Assembly: GCA_947503305.1 (NCBI GenBank)
Contig: CANNDF010000003.1
Span: 372,001 to 436,000 of the forward strand
Source of the DNA: an uncultured Dokdonia sp.
Lineage (GTDB): Bacteria; Bacteroidota; Bacteroidia; Flavobacteriales; Flavobacteriaceae
Direction: 5' to 3'
Length of the DNA: 64,000 nucleotides
In this document: positions 1 to 10,862 of the stretch, one piece after another
How positions within the stretch are numbered: position 1 is the stretch's first letter
Layout: the number at the start of each line of letters is the position of its first letter
Notes under the pieces: generated by a model
The model's input: the letters and a program-made list of their open reading frames with translations, nothing else
Told to the model about the DNA's origin: nothing
Database searches by the model: none
Made by a program: the position numbers and the translations under genes

Positions 1-180
1 ATCACCTACAACACCAGCAACTCCATCTACTTTAAATTTTGAAAATGACTTTATACTGTCTGTATTTACTTGTGTGATAACCTCATTAACTGTATTTTGA
101 GCAAATACTGTTGGGCTTACTAATAAAGCTATGAGTACTAACTTAATTGTAAATTTCAAATTTTTTGTTTTTAATTGCAT
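1..180 (-). CDS. SurA-like periplasmic peptidyl-prolyl isomerase, N-terminal fragment
   Basis: This is the 5' end of a minus-strand gene that runs off the left edge. About 60 residues are visible: a signal peptide ending near VFAQ, then a segment ending DGVAGVVGD. That phrase is typical of the mature N terminus of Bacteroidota SurA-type chaperones (family knowledge). The ATG at 178-180 lies 38 bp inside the 3' end of the preceding gene in another frame, which suggests translational coupling. Placement as the third gene of a run of parvulin-type folding factors supports a role in outer-membrane protein folding in the periplasm. The catalytic domain is outside the window, so isomerase activity is inferred. 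Confidence 0.75.
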   Translation of the reverse strand, partial: MQLKTKNLKFTIKLVLIALLVSPTVFAQNTVNEVITQVNTDSIKSFSKFKVDGVAGVVGD

Positions 181-1000
181 CATCTTTAATCTCCTTTTCT
201 AGCTGTTTTACTAATGTCAACTTTCTTTTATTCCGTATGATTTGATCAATGGTTGGCCTTACATATTCTAGAGGTGCCGTTTCATTTCGCGAAAGCGTAG
301 CCTTGACAGCGATCAAATATAATCCTAATGAATCTCGTAGTTGTAAAAAATTGGTTTTTTTTAACAATTTATCGGCATTTGAGGCATTAATTGGGTTAAT
401 CCCTGCTTGAACTACACTTCTCTTGACCCATATTGAATCATTCAAAAAATAATTTTTAAACTGTAATCGTATGGAGTCTAATTGTACTCTATCTTCTGGT
501 TGAAAGTCAATAAAAAGTTTTTGCAACTCTTTACTGTCCTTAAAATCTGGTCCTACTTGGATATATCGCAATTGGATAAGCTCTTCGTTAAGCTTAAAAT
601 TATGCTTATTTGCTTCATAAAATTGCTTTGCTTCTTGATCTGATACTGTACTATCCAATCGTTGATTAATCAACCTGTCTTTATATAGTTTTGTGTATAA
701 ATCACTTCGGTAATCTTGAACTAATTTCTCAAATTTATTTTGCTCTTCTTCTGACAAATTCAAAAGTGCTCCATCTAGTAATAGCTGATTTGTTGCCCAA
801 TCATTAATATAGTCTGTAATTATTGTTGCACTATCCAAAAGAAATTCTTTTTCTTTTAAAACTTTTTCTACATCTTTTTTGTACAGAACTTTTTTATTTA
901 CTCTAGCTACCACTTCTTCTGGTGCAGAGTTATCAAAATAACCGCAGGACCCAAGAAGAAGACATATTAAACTTAATATAACACCTTTGAGTAAACTCAT
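143..1000 (-). CDS. Parvulin-like lipoprotein without a clear catalytic domain
   Basis: The 285-residue product starts with a lipoprotein signal (LGSC, Cys19), so it should be anchored in the outer or inner membrane facing the periplasm. Directly after it comes ARVNKKVLYKKDVEKVL, which resembles the opening 'A-x-V-N-x-x-x-(I/L)' helix of SurA/PpiC proteins. The rest is helical and charged, and I see no parvulin core such as the HI(L/M) and GGDLG motifs found in its upstream neighbour. It probably acts as a chaperone-like partner without isomerase activity. Its ATG overlaps the stop of the upstream gene by 4 bp (997-1000), and its own end overlaps the surA-like gene, so the three are one operon. 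Confidence 0.7.
   Translation of the reverse strand: MSLLKGVILSLICLLLGSCGYFDNSAPEEVVARVNKKVLYKKDVEKVLKEKEFLLDSATIITDYINDWATNQLLLDGALLNLSEEEQNKFEKLVQDYRSDLYTKLYKDRLINQRLDSTVSDQEAKQFYEANKHNFKLNEELIQLRYIQVGPDFKDSKELQKLFIDFQPEDRVQLDSIRLQFKNYFLNDSIWVKRSVVQAGINPINASNADKLLKKTNFLQLRDSLGLYLIAVKATLSRNETAPLEYVRPTIDQIIRNKRKLTLVKQLEKEIKDDAIKNKKFEIYN
283..296. repeat. Window palindrome, degenerate copy (2 mismatches)
   Basis: CATTTCGCGAAAGC, with the left end altered. It lies in the parvulin-like lipoprotein gene and is read LSRN. Confidence 0.55.
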
Positions 1001-2952
1001 TCTCCCACTTCTTTAATTAAGGTTTTAAGAACTTTTTCATCTACTGTTATCTTAGATGAAATCTTAAGCTCTTCTAACCAATCTTGTTCAATTTCTTTTT
1101 GAAAATCATTGATCACTGTCCCTTTTATTTCGTCTAAAGTTCTTAATCTTGATGGTAGTATTTTTATAACGTTATATAATACATATTCATTGTCATTTTT
1201 ATAAATATCACTTAACCCTAGGGTTGGGGTGTATTCCTTTACAATGTAGTTTGTATCTGCTTTTGTTATTTCCTTATTACTAAAGAGCGCATTTACTTCC
1301 TGATCTTTATTTATGATCCCTTCTATACTTTCAATATCTACTCCTTTTCTTAATAGTTTTTTGATTTTAGTGAGTGTAGACTTCTTACTTCCAGTAATAA
1401 TCGTTACTTCCAACTGTTCTGGCTTTCTATATGTCTCTATGTGATCTTGGTAGTATTTTTGAAGTCGTATAGTGTCATTTTTTGCTATTCCCCAAACTTT
1501 AGACTCTAATAAATCAAAAAGTAGTAATCCTTCTTTATATTCTCGTAAGACTGCTTTAAATTCTGGATTATGTTCTTCTAAGTGGTTTTCATGATAACGT
1601 CTAATCGTACGACTAGTCCATGCATTTAAAGCTTGCTCAACAAAGTTTTTTTTAGAAGAATACGATTGCCTTTGTAAAGTATTTGTTATGTATTTACCAA
1701 AGTCTATATATCGTAAAACTGTATCATTTAATGTAAATACAACCTTATCTGCATCTTTAGTTGAGTCACCATATCTCCAGCCTTTTTTAGCGTCATTATC
1801 TGGTAATAATTGGACAAAATGTGGTACAACTTCTATAGCATCTTTTATCCCGTAATAAGAACGTAATTTTGTGATGAGAGTATCTGATATAATTTTAGAG
1901 CGTTCATCTCTTTTTAATTTTGCCTCGATAGCATCGCGTTCTTGTTCATAACTTTTTACAGGAAATTTTTCTATTAGCTTAGCGATATGCCATCCAAATT
2001 TAGTCTTGAAAGGTTCCGTGTAATCTCCAATATTTTGTAACAGAAATACTTTCTCTTCAAATATTGGACTACTTAATTGACCTGATTCAAAACGTCCTAA
2101 GACTCCTCCTTTTACAGATGATCTTTTATCATCACTATGTATTTTGGCAAGGTTTTCAAAGTCTCCTCCATTTTCTATTAGTGTATAAATATCTTGTATT
2201 CTCTTTTCTGGATCTAATGTTGAGTCTTTTTGCTTTAAGGAAATCATAATATGTGCTACTTCAATAGCACCCTGATATTCTCGTTTTGCAGTAGTTTGTA
2301 CAATATGATACCCAAATTGGGTTCTAAAGGGTAAAGAGACTTCTCCTGTATCTATAGAAAAAGCAGCTGTCTCAAATGGATACACCATTTTAAAAGCTTT
2401 AAACCATCCTAAATCCCCACCATTTTTCTGAGCAGATGGATCATCACTATATCTTTTTGCAACGGTTTTAAAATCCTCTCCTTTTACAATTAAATCTCGA
2501 GCTTGTAATATTTTTGAATACGCTTTTAATGTATCTTCTGGAGTTGCCTCTGCCCCTATTCTTACTAATATGTGTCTTGCGTTTACCTCTGTGACTGTGC
2601 GATCATATGCTTCTTTTATAAGAGACTCTGTTACTTCTACATCTGTCAGATAGTTTTTAACCAGTTGTTTTCTATAGCCTTTTAACTCTCTTATATACGT
2701 AGGTTTTTTGTGTAGACCTTGTTTATAAGCTTCTTGTACTTTTAATTTATACTCTTTAAAAAGTTCTAAATACTGCCTAGGATCTTTTTGAGTATCATCT
2801 TTTACGAGACTTATATTTTTTTGATATACAGATTTAAATTCTTCTACAGTAATCGCCTCATCGTTAATATATAAAAGGACGGTTTCATCGCTCTGAGAAA
2901 AACATAAAAAGGAGGTAGTTAGAAAAAAAAGTGTGCAAAAATACTTTAACAT
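997..2952 (-). CDS. Periplasmic peptidyl-prolyl isomerase with two parvulin domains
   Basis: This is a secreted PpiC/SurA-type folding factor of about 651 residues. The open frame extends to 3003, but the ATG at 2952 is chosen because it opens directly into a normal signal peptide (MLKYFCTLFFL...FSQ) and sits just after a promoter-like element. Two parvulin cores are visible. The first is near residues 122-222, with ARHILVRIG and GGDLGWF. The second is near 229-330, with VAHIMISLK and GGVLGRF. The C-terminal half is a helical region without a recognised fold. It is the first gene of the three-gene folding-factor operon. It probably helps outer-membrane proteins mature in the periplasm; the substrates are not known. 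Confidence 0.88.
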   Translation of the reverse strand: MLKYFCTLFFLTTSFLCFSQSDETVLLYINDEAITVEEFKSVYQKNISLVKDDTQKDPRQYLELFKEYKLKVQEAYKQGLHKKPTYIRELKGYRKQLVKNYLTDVEVTESLIKEAYDRTVTEVNARHILVRIGAEATPEDTLKAYSKILQARDLIVKGEDFKTVAKRYSDDPSAQKNGGDLGWFKAFKMVYPFETAAFSIDTGEVSLPFRTQFGYHIVQTTAKREYQGAIEVAHIMISLKQKDSTLDPEKRIQDIYTLIENGGDFENLAKIHSDDKRSSVKGGVLGRFESGQLSSPIFEEKVFLLQNIGDYTEPFKTKFGWHIAKLIEKFPVKSYEQERDAIEAKLKRDERSKIISDTLITKLRSYYGIKDAIEVVPHFVQLLPDNDAKKGWRYGDSTKDADKVVFTLNDTVLRYIDFGKYITNTLQRQSYSSKKNFVEQALNAWTSRTIRRYHENHLEEHNPEFKAVLREYKEGLLLFDLLESKVWGIAKNDTIRLQKYYQDHIETYRKPEQLEVTIITGSKKSTLTKIKKLLRKGVDIESIEGIINKDQEVNALFSNKEITKADTNYIVKEYTPTLGLSDIYKNDNEYVLYNVIKILPSRLRTLDEIKGTVINDFQKEIEQDWLEELKISSKITVDEKVLKTLIKEVGE

Positions 2953-2973
2953 ATCATACTTATATAGGGTTTG

Positions 2974-3003
2974 CAAAAATAATAAATCTATGATGCTATA
3001 CAA
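2974..3003 (-). promoter_or_regulatory. Bacteroidota-type promoter of the parvulin operon
   Basis: On the minus strand there is a CTTG-like -33 box (TTG at 3001-3003), a 19-bp spacer and TATTTTTG at 2974-2981. This fits the Bacteroidota consensus TTTG-N19-TAnnTTTG. The predicted transcript would start roughly 15 bases before the ATG at 2952, which also supports that start. Confidence 0.6.
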
Positions 3004-3204
3004 GGTGTAGATACAATTATAAATTATACTAATTACTCATAAATAAAGGCCATCTATTGTTATACAGAGTATACTATTTAGTACTTAAATGATCTATACC
3101 CTCTAGTCTTATCGTACATGATTTTATGTATAGAGATGTATCATAAGTAGTATATGCTATTATAGCAGTGTTTTTTTTATTAATTTAACAGAAATAAACC
3201 TTCC

Positions 3205-5442
3205 ATGTTTTACCATACAATTGTCAGGAAGTTTCGTTTAAATTCATTCCGTTCTAAGGCTATTTTGTCATTTTTAATTTTCTTAGGATTATTAACGGTA
3301 TGGATTGGATCCTATTTTTATATTCATAGAAAAGACAAAATAGCAGAAACACTTTCTATATCTATTATAGATATTTCCAGACAGTTTGATACTAATATCA
3401 ATAATTATAATACCTTTTTTTATACAGGATATAAAAATGCTGCTTTTTATAATAAATCAGAATCTAGTTCTCTTTATCTCTATCTAGCAAATTTAAGAGC
3501 TATTCCAGAACAACTTAAGCAAGTAGAAGATATAGCCAATGGAATTAATGTTGCAATTGACGTAAAACCGCTTTTAGAACATTACAGAAGTCTGAGACAA
3601 GAGGTACTTACAATTGTCGCAAAGATGGAACGAAGAGGATTTAAAGATTTTGGGATAGAAGGTAAAATGAGGGAGAAAGCCGAACGACTGTTGATGCGTT
3701 CAGATATGGACAAAGCTACTTTATTGGAGTTACGTCAACTAGAAAAAGATTTTCTCTTAAGTGCTAATGACAGCCATGTTATTTCTTTTAATAATTTATA
3801 TCAAGATGTATTAGCAAATCGAGAACTTAGTGATAGCACTCGTATTCTATTAAGGGGCTATTCTGAAGATTTTAGAAGTATCGTTAGTCTAAGTAAAGAA
3901 ATAGGAGATGATTCTAAAAATGCATTGCATGAACGAATTAAATCCTTGCATAGCATACTTCAAAAAGATATCTCAGATATAAACACAATTACAACTAAAA
4001 AAATTGAAGCAAAAAGATTTACACAATCATTGACTACAGCTATTATAAGTACCTTACTGGCATTGGCTCTTGTCTTACTCATTTTATATTTATCAAAAGA
4101 TCTTACACAAGGTGTCGCCACTCTCAATGAAAATATTGAGCAATTTATATCTAGTGATTTTAAAGAAGAAAATCAAGAAATAAAATACGATCACAATATT
4201 GCAGAGATAGCCTCTTTGTTTTCTAGCTACCAAAAATTAAAAGACGCTCTGTTACACACGATAGAAGAACTAAAAGTAAGTGCAAAAAAAGCTACTGATA
4301 ATGCAAGTTATAAAACTCAATTTTTATCAAAAATGAGCCATGAAATGCGTACCCCTCTTAATGGAATTCATGGAATGCTTCATTTACTAAAATCTGAAGG
4401 TGTTAAAAAAGAGCATAAAGAATATATAGAAATTGCAGAGCGATCTACAGATCAGTTATTAGACCTAATCGGAATGATACTGGATCATTCCAAACTTGAA
4501 ACAGGTAACTTAGAGATAGAAGAAAAATCTGTAGACTTAGAAAATGATATTGCATTATTAATGCGGATTTTTGAGTACCAGGCAAAGGAAAAAGGCTTGG
4601 ATTTTCAGTATAAAAATACGAGTGATACTAGTTACAAAGTATATGCAGATACATTAAGGTTGCAACAAGTTTTAATGAATTTAATTAAGAATGCAATTAA
4701 GTTTACGCAACTAGGTAAAATTACTGTACAAATACAAGAGACTACTTTTTCAAAAAACAAACAACATTTACGTTTTATAATTACTGATACAGGCATCGGT
4801 ATGGAAAAAAAGGACTTTGAAAGACTTTTTCTCTCATTCGAACAAGTAGATAATTCCAAAACCCGAGAATATGACGGTGCTGGTTTAGGACTTTCTCATT
4901 CCTATTATTTATTAGAATTAATGGATAGTCAATTATGTGTTGAAAGTCAATTAGGTGTAGGCACTACATTTTATTTTGATCTTTCATTAAAAAAAGACAG
5001 TACAAAAAGTAGGAAGGATATCACTCAAAAAATTGAAACTGCGCTTTCTAAAAATCCTGGAAACACCCATGCATTAGTGGTAGAAGATAACCTCATAAAT
5101 CAAAAAGTGATAAAAAAACTATTAGCAAAGTTACAAATCACCTGTGACCTAGCTACTAATGGGAAAGTAGGTGTAGATCTGTTTAAAGAAAATACATATG
5201 ATCTTATTCTTATGGACCTTAATATGCCTGTCATGGGTGGAATAGAGGCTACAAAACTCATAAAATCATTAGAAAAATATACCCGTCAAACACCTCCTAT
5301 TATTGCTGTTACCGCTGGTGCAAATAACGAAGATGCTGATTTTGTAATTCATAATGGACTAGATGAATATATAGGCAAACCTATAGATTTTCATATGCTA
5401 AAGTCTGTTATTAAAAAATATCACAATCTGGATAATACATAA
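3205..5442 (+). CDS. Hybrid sensor histidine kinase / response regulator
   Basis: This 745-residue inner-membrane protein has a transmembrane helix near residues 18-38, an extracytoplasmic sensor of about 230 residues that I do not recognise, and a second helix near 274-297. The kinase core follows. The H box is FLSKMSHEMRTPLNG with the phosphorylated His at 379. An ATPase domain follows with N box LMNLIKNAIKFT and G boxes DTGIGM and GAGLGLS. A C-terminal receiver domain has ALVVEDNLINQ and LILMDLNMP, with the acceptor Asp at 671, and ends with a conserved KP (GKPID). No separate response regulator lies beside it, so phosphotransfer is either internal or to a distant partner. It converges with icmF. 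The signal it senses is unknown. Confidence 0.9.
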   Translation: MFYHTIVRKFRLNSFRSKAILSFLIFLGLLTVWIGSYFYIHRKDKIAETLSISIIDISRQFDTNINNYNTFFYTGYKNAAFYNKSESSSLYLYLANLRAIPEQLKQVEDIANGINVAIDVKPLLEHYRSLRQEVLTIVAKMERRGFKDFGIEGKMREKAERLLMRSDMDKATLLELRQLEKDFLLSANDSHVISFNNLYQDVLANRELSDSTRILLRGYSEDFRSIVSLSKEIGDDSKNALHERIKSLHSILQKDISDINTITTKKIEAKRFTQSLTTAIISTLLALALVLLILYLSKDLTQGVATLNENIEQFISSDFKEENQEIKYDHNIAEIASLFSSYQKLKDALLHTIEELKVSAKKATDNASYKTQFLSKMSHEMRTPLNGIHGMLHLLKSEGVKKEHKEYIEIAERSTDQLLDLIGMILDHSKLETGNLEIEEKSVDLENDIALLMRIFEYQAKEKGLDFQYKNTSDTSYKVYADTLRLQQVLMNLIKNAIKFTQLGKITVQIQETTFSKNKQHLRFIITDTGIGMEKKDFERLFLSFEQVDNSKTREYDGAGLGLSHSYYLLELMDSQLCVESQLGVGTTFYFDLSLKKDSTKSRKDITQKIETALSKNPGNTHALVVEDNLINQKVIKKLLAKLQITCDLATNGKVGVDLFKENTYDLILMDLNMPVMGGIEATKLIKSLEKYTRQTPPIIAVTAGANNEDADFVIHNGLDEYIGKPIDFHMLKSVIKKYHNLDNT

Positions 5443-5460
5443 GTATTATAGTAAGAGACA

Positions 5461-8400
5461 TTACATATTCCTACGATACTGTCCTCCTACTTCAAATAAA
5501 GCACTTGTTATTTGCCCCAATGAGCAAACTTTGGTTGCTTCCATAAGGTATTCAAAAATGTTTTCATTATTAATAGCTGCCTCTTGAATTTTTTTGATCT
5601 GAATTCCTGTTTTATCTTTTTTAGATATATGCAGATTCTCCAACATCTCGATCTGATATTGTTTTTCTTCTTCGGTTGCTCTGATAACTTCTTCAGGTCT
5701 CACCGTAGGACTTCCTTTACTACTTAAAAATGTATTAACACCTATAATAGGGAATTCTCCTGTATGCTTTAAAGTTTCATAATATAAACTTTCCTCTTGA
5801 ATCTTGCTACGTTGATACATTGTTTCCATAGCACCTAATACACCTCCACGTTCTGTAATACGATCAAATTCTGTCAAAACAGCTTCTTCTACTAAATCTG
5901 TAAGCTCTTCAATAATAAATGAACCTTGTATAGGGTTCTCATTTTTAGCTAGTCCTAATTCCTTATTGATGATTAACTGTATAGCCATAGCACGACGTAC
6001 ACTTTCTTCTGTAGGTGTTGTTATAGCTTCATCATAGGCATTGGTGTGTAATGAATTACAATTGTCATAGATCGCATATAATGCCTGTAACGTAGTACGT
6101 ATATCATTAAAGTCTATCTCTTGCGCATGAAGACTACGACCTGATGTTTGTATATGATATTTAAGCATTTGAGCACGAGGATTTGCAGCATATTTTATTT
6201 TCATTGCTTTGGCCCAAATCTTACGAGCTACACGGCCTATTACTGCATATTCTGGATCAATTCCATTTGAGAAAAAGAAAGATAAATTTGGTCCAAATTT
6301 ATTAATATCCATTCCTCTACTCAAGTAGTATTCTACATAAGTAAATCCATTTGCAAGTGTTAAAGCAAGTTGCGTTATTGGGTTTGCTCCTGCTTCAGCA
6401 ATATGATACCCAGATATGGATACAGAATAAAAGTTACGAACTTGTTGTTCTATAAAGTATTGTTGTACATCTCCCATTAACCGCAATGCAAATTCTGTTG
6501 AAAATATACATGTGTTTTGAGCTTGATCTTCTTTAAGGATATCTGCCTGTACCGTACCCCGTACTTGGGTAAGTGTTTCTACTTTTATCTTTGAATATAC
6601 TTCTTCTGGTAAAACTACATCTCCTGTAACTCCTAAAAGCATTAAACCTAATCCATCATTACCTTCTGGTAAATCTCCTTGATATGTTGGACGCTCTTTT
6701 CCTTTATATAGAGATGCTATCTTTTTTTCTACTTCGGCTTCTAGATTATTTTCTTTTATATATTTTTCACAATTTTGATCAATTGCCGCATTCATAAAAA
6801 ATCCTAATAGCATAGGCGCAGGCCCATTTATAGTCATACTTACTGACGTCATAGGGTGACTTAAATCAAAACCAGAATATAGTTTCTTTGCATCATCAAG
6901 GCAACAAATAGACACCCCAGCATTTCCTATTTTTCCATAAATATCAGGACGATGTCCTGGGTCATTACCATAGAGAGTAACACTATCAAATGCTGTACTT
7001 AATCGTTTGGCAGGCATGCCAAGACTTACATAATGAAAACGCTTATTGGTACGCTCTGGACCACCTTCTCCAGCAAACATACGAGTAGGATCTTCTCCTG
7101 TACGTTTAAAAGGGTATAAACCTGAGGTATAAGGAAATTCTCCTGGGACATTCTCTTGAAGACACCATCTCAAAATATCACCCCATGCTTCATATTTAGG
7201 TAATGCAATTTTAGGTATTTGCGTATGAGATAGTGATTCTGTATGTGTGTCAATTTTAATCTCTTTTTCTCTTACTTTAAAGGAATATACTGGATTCTTA
7301 TAGCGATTTACTTTTTCTTCCCAACCTAAGACTACTTCCCAGTTATAAGGATCTAGGTCTAGTTTTATACGATCAAACTGAGCCAAAAGCAATTTAATGA
7401 GTTCTGTATCCTCTTCAAGGATTTCAGATGGTATATTCAATCCTGTTTTATCAATAGTGGGAGCCGTTCCAGTGATACTCTGAATCGTTTTATAAACTCC
7501 ATAAAGTCGTTGTGCTGTTTCTTGTTGTACTTTTGCAGAAGCATCATATCCCCTATTGCTTTCAGCAATTTCACTTAAATATCGGGTTCGTGATGGTGGA
7601 ATTACAAAAATTTTCTCACTCATCTCTTTACTAATCTCAAAAGTAGAAACCAGATTTGCTTCATTTACTTCATTTACCTTCTCCATAATCTTCTTATAGA
7701 GGGTATTCATCCCTGGGTCATTAAACTGTGATGCAATTGTTCCATATACAGGAAGCTCTTCTTGAGGAGTGTCCCATAAATTATGGTTACGCATATATTG
7801 CTTTTTCACATCTCGTAAAGCGTCTAGAGAACCACGTTTATCAAACTTATTAATGGCTACAAGGTCTGCAAAATCAAGCATATCTATCTTCTCTAACTGA
7901 GTGGCGGCTCCAAACTCTGGAGTCATTACATATAAAGAAGTATCTGAATGTTCTAATATCTCTGTATCTGACTGACCGATACCTGAAGTCTCTAGAATGA
8001 TCAAGTCATACTCAGCAGCTTTAAGTACTTCTATAGCTTCTGCAACATATTTTGAAAGCGCTAAGTTACTCTGACGCGTTGCAAGAGAACGCATATATAC
8101 ACGTGGTGAATTAATCGCATTCATACGAATACGATCACCTAGCAATGCCCCTCCCGTCTTTCGTTTTGAAGGATCTACAGAAATAAGGCCTATTGTTTTT
8201 TCTGGAAAATCAATAAGAAACCTACGCACCAGTTCATCTACTAATGAAGATTTTCCCGCTCCTCCAGTTCCTGTTATACCTAACACTGGAGTTAATGATG
8301 TTTTATTTTTTGTATGTATAATTTCTAAGGTCTCGGCAGCTACTTCTGGAAAATTTTCTGCTGCAGAAATTACACGTGCTATTGCACGAGGGTTCTTCTC

Positions 8401-8877
8401 CGTAAGATGATCTACCTCGCCATTGAGTTGATCACCTACCGGAAAATCCGATTGCATTACAAGGTCATTGATCATACCTTGTAAGCCAAGTTCTCTACCA
8501 TCATCAGGAGAATAAATACGAGTAACTCCATAATCCATTAACTCCTTAATCTCTTCAGGGAGAATAACGCCACCGCCACCGCCAAAAATCTTAATATGTG
8601 AGGCTCCCTTTTCTTGTAAGAGATCGTACATATATTTGAAATACTCTGTATGACCTCCTTGATATGAAGTCAAAGCAATTGCATTTGCATCTTCTTGAAT
8701 TGCGGTATTTACAACTTCTTCTACGCTACGATCATGTCCTAAATGTATTACCTCTACTCCCGTACTTTGGATAATACGTCTCATGATATTTATCGCTGCA
8801 TCATGTCCATCAAAAAGAGATGCGGCTGTAACAATTCGTACTTTATATTTGGGGGTATAGGGCTTTATTTGTTCCAT
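5461..8877 (-). CDS. icmF: Fused isobutyryl-CoA mutase (IcmF), B12-dependent
   Basis: IcmF interconverts isobutyryl-CoA and n-butyryl-CoA with adenosylcobalamin and carries its own G-protein chaperone. All three parts are visible in one chain of about 1138 residues. The B12-binding domain is at about residues 13-145, with [13 protein letters not shown] supplying the cobalt-ligating His. The MeaB-like GTPase is at about 190-440, with P loop GTGGAGKSS and NKFDKRG. The large mutase domain starts near 545 and contains [19 protein letters not shown], the IcmF form rather than the methylmalonyl-CoA mutase form. The ATG at 8877 is preferred to an in-frame TTG at 8883. Some fused mutases act on other branched acyl-CoAs, so the exact substrate is inferred. 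The cytoplasmic enzyme probably serves branched-chain amino acid or fatty acid breakdown. Confidence 0.92.
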   Translation of the reverse strand: MEQIKPYTPKYKVRIVTAASLFDGHDAAINIMRRIIQSTGVEVIHLGHDRSVEEVVNTAIQEDANAIALTSYQGGHTEYFKYMYDLLQEKGASHIKIFGGGGGVILPEEIKELMDYGVTRIYSPDDGRELGLQGMINDLVMQSDFPVGDQLNGEVDHLTEKNPRAIARVISAAENFPEVAAETLEIIHTKNKTSLTPVLGITGTGGAGKSSLVDELVRRFLIDFPEKTIGLISVDPSKRKTGGALLGDRIRMNAINSPRVYMRSLATRQSNLALSKYVAEAIEVLKAAEYDLIILETSGIGQSDTEILEHSDTSLYVMTPEFGAATQLEKIDMLDFADLVAINKFDKRGSLDALRDVKKQYMRNHNLWDTPQEELPVYGTIASQFNDPGMNTLYKKIMEKVNEVNEANLVSTFEISKEMSEKIFVIPPSRTRYLSEIAESNRGYDASAKVQQETAQRLYGVYKTIQSITGTAPTIDKTGLNIPSEILEEDTELIKLLLAQFDRIKLDLDPYNWEVVLGWEEKVNRYKNPVYSFKVREKEIKIDTHTESLSHTQIPKIALPKYEAWGDILRWCLQENVPGEFPYTSGLYPFKRTGEDPTRMFAGEGGPERTNKRFHYVSLGMPAKRLSTAFDSVTLYGNDPGHRPDIYGKIGNAGVSICCLDDAKKLYSGFDLSHPMTSVSMTINGPAPMLLGFFMNAAIDQNCEKYIKENNLEAEVEKKIASLYKGKERPTYQGDLPEGNDGLGLMLLGVTGDVVLPEEVYSKIKVETLTQVRGTVQADILKEDQAQNTCIFSTEFALRLMGDVQQYFIEQQVRNFYSVSISGYHIAEAGANPITQLALTLANGFTYVEYYLSRGMDINKFGPNLSFFFSNGIDPEYAVIGRVARKIWAKAMKIKYAANPRAQMLKYHIQTSGRSLHAQEIDFNDIRTTLQALYAIYDNCNSLHTNAYDEAITTPTEESVRRAMAIQLIINKELGLAKNENPIQGSFIIEELTDLVEEAVLTEFDRITERGGVLGAMETMYQRSKIQEESLYYETLKHTGEFPIIGVNTFLSSKGSPTVRPEEVIRATEEEKQYQIEMLENLHISKKDKTGIQIKKIQEAAINNENIFEYLMEATKVCSLGQITSALFEVGGQYRRNM

Positions 8878-9039
8878 CTTCAAAGAAAGGTCGTTTTTAC
8901 GCTGTAAATTTACGTAATATTCAACAAAATGCTGGTTTAATTACAATTATTAAAATTACAATCAAATAGTATCTATAGGTAGTATTCCTTTACTTTTTAA
9001 AACCTACTCGTAATTATATTCTACTTAACGTAGTAAAGC

Positions 9040-9990
9040 TTACAACTCATAAGTAGCACCTTGCTCAGCAAAGTGATATCCTTGTTCTTCTAAGAGTAAT
9101 CGTTGAGGGTTATCTCTTTCTAATGCTACATTAGAGTGATTAAAATGTATAAATATAATTTTTGATTTTGTAGTAAAATCTGTTTCTTCAAAAAGAGCTA
9201 CTGTTTCTTCAATAAATGGATGAGGAACTTCATTCATAGGTCTTGAAATTTCACCATCAGAGAAAAAAGTAGCATCCAAAAATGCATAGTCTACACGCCT
9301 TACTTCTTCTACAATAGACTGCTCCCATTTAGACCATTTATCAATATCAGGAATGAATAAAGCGGTTTTATTGGGCCCTTCAATACGATATCCAACAGTT
9401 TCAGAAAATTCATCTCTATGTGGTACTAGGAATGGTGTGATTTTTAGCTTTCGCGAAAGCGTAATACTACGATCAGCAACTATCTTCTGTATTGTTATAT
9501 TGTTAAGGTCAATCAACTGATTCCAAGGACCATTACTTTCTAAAAAATCTTGCATCAATGGCATCGTAAATACAGGAATATTCTTTGCTCCCATAGCTTC
9601 TCTGCCAAAATGCATTAAACCTGTATAATGACCTATATGTGCATGCGTAAGAAAAACACCATCTATAATCGTTTTATTTTCAACATCTTTTCCCAAAAGA
9701 TATAATTGCTCCGGCATATCAGGAGTCGCCTCAAAAAGGTATTTATGATTATTTTCTTTATCTATAAGACCTAGACTAACTACTAACTCTTTAGAGTTTG
9801 CTCCTGTACTGATTGCCTCAAACTCATGCGTATTATTAATATGTGGATATCCACCATCTTGAGCGATTCCCAATACTTTAATGTAATATGGAGAAGTAAC
9901 TAACGTAGTTTGTTTGTTATCTACATTCTTTGTTTTTGAACAAGCGCAAAACAAAATTAAGCTAAACACTATACAATGTCTTAAATTCAT
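9040..9990 (-). CDS. PqqB-like metallo-beta-lactamase-fold lipoprotein
   Basis: The 316-residue product has a short N-terminal signal with a Cys at position 17 (LFCACS), so it is probably a lipoprotein outside the cytoplasm. The mature part opens with LGIAQDGGYPH, a phrase shared with PqqB and its relatives. The metal-binding stretch is THAHIGHYTG (His116, His118, His121), where the usual Asp of HxHxDH is Gly. Later LDATFFSDGE and FIHFNHSN complete an MBL-like core. No other pqq genes are nearby, so PQQ synthesis is unlikely; a general hydrolase is more plausible. One copy of the window's palindrome (9447) lies inside the gene and encodes LSRK. It is divergent from the DUF4197 gene. Confidence 0.75.
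   Translation of the reverse strand: MNLRHCIVFSLILFCACSKTKNVDNKQTTLVTSPYYIKVLGIAQDGGYPHINNTHEFEAISTGANSKELVVSLGLIDKENNHKYLFEATPDMPEQLYLLGKDVENKTIIDGVFLTHAHIGHYTGLMHFGREAMGAKNIPVFTMPLMQDFLESNGPWNQLIDLNNITIQKIVADRSITLSRKLKITPFLVPHRDEFSETVGYRIEGPNKTALFIPDIDKWSKWEQSIVEEVRRVDYAFLDATFFSDGEISRPMNEVPHPFIEETVALFEETDFTTKSKIIFIHFNHSNVALERDNPQRLLLEEQGYHFAEQGATYEL
9447..9460. repeat. Window palindrome GCTTTCGCGAAAGC
   Basis: Perfect copy in the PqqB-like gene, read LSRK. Confidence 0.9.
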
Positions 9991-10021
9991 ATATTTACAT
10001 TAATACTTTAAAGATACCCAA

Positions 10022-10729
10022 ATGAAAAAGATAATTGCATTATGTTTTGTTATATGTGTAAGTTCATGTGCAGAATTACAACAAGTCGTTAATAATTTAC
10101 CACAGGAAGGAACTGGTATTCTATCACAAGCCCAAATAGGGAATGGTCTTAAAGAAGCATTACAATTTGGTATAGATAAACAAGTATCAAAGCTTACAGC
10201 TACCGATGGATTCTATAGAAATGAACTCACAAAAATTTTGTTACCGGAAGAATTACGGAAAGTAGACAAAACATTAAGAGATATTGGATTAAGTAAACTG
10301 GCTGACGAAGGGCTAAAGGTTTTAAATAGAGCTGCCGAAGATGCTGTAAAAGAAGCGACTCCTATTTTTGTAAATGCTGTAAAAGAAATTACGTTTACTG
10401 ACGCAAAAAATATTTTATTAGGTAGTGATAATGCTGCCACTCAATATTTAACTTCAAAAACAGAGCAAGCATTATACGCAAAATTTAACCCCGTAATAAA
10501 AAACTCTTTTGGAAAAGTTGGTGCAGATCAAATCTGGGAAAACTTAATTACACGTTATAATAATATCCCGCTTACAAATAATGTAAATCCTGATCTTACA
10601 GATTATGTAACACAACAGGCATTAAAAGGTGTCTATACAATGATTGCAGTAGAAGAAAAAGAAATTAGAAATAAGTTATCTTCAAGAACAACAAATCTAT
10701 TGCGACAGGTTTTTGCTTTACAGGACTAA
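10022..10729 (+). CDS. DUF4197 lipoprotein
   Basis: This 235-residue protein has a lipoprotein signal (VSSC, Cys16) followed by an all-helical domain that matches my knowledge of DUF4197: an early GLKEAL segment, then paired Ala-rich helices and the phrase DAKNILLGSDNAATQYL. DUF4197 proteins are periplasmic and of unknown function. It starts 31 bp from the divergent PqqB-like gene, so the two probably share a regulatory interval. No catalytic residues can be pointed out. Confidence 0.85.
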   Translation: MKKIIALCFVICVSSCAELQQVVNNLPQEGTGILSQAQIGNGLKEALQFGIDKQVSKLTATDGFYRNELTKILLPEELRKVDKTLRDIGLSKLADEGLKVLNRAAEDAVKEATPIFVNAVKEITFTDAKNILLGSDNAATQYLTSKTEQALYAKFNPVIKNSFGKVGADQIWENLITRYNNIPLTNNVNPDLTDYVTQQALKGVYTMIAVEEKEIRNKLSSRTTNLLRQVFALQD

Positions 10730-10862
10730 TAAGAGAGCTTCAATAGCTTACTTTATTACAATTACTATCATAATATACAAGTTAATAATTAATGTGCAAT
10801 AAACATCTAATTATCAACTTTTTACGTATATTAGATAGTCTACACCCTCAAACTAACAAATC

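Noticed and set aside
9040-9990. PqqB itself
   Set aside because: No other pqq genes nearby, a lipoprotein signal is present, and the HxHxDH Asp is replaced.
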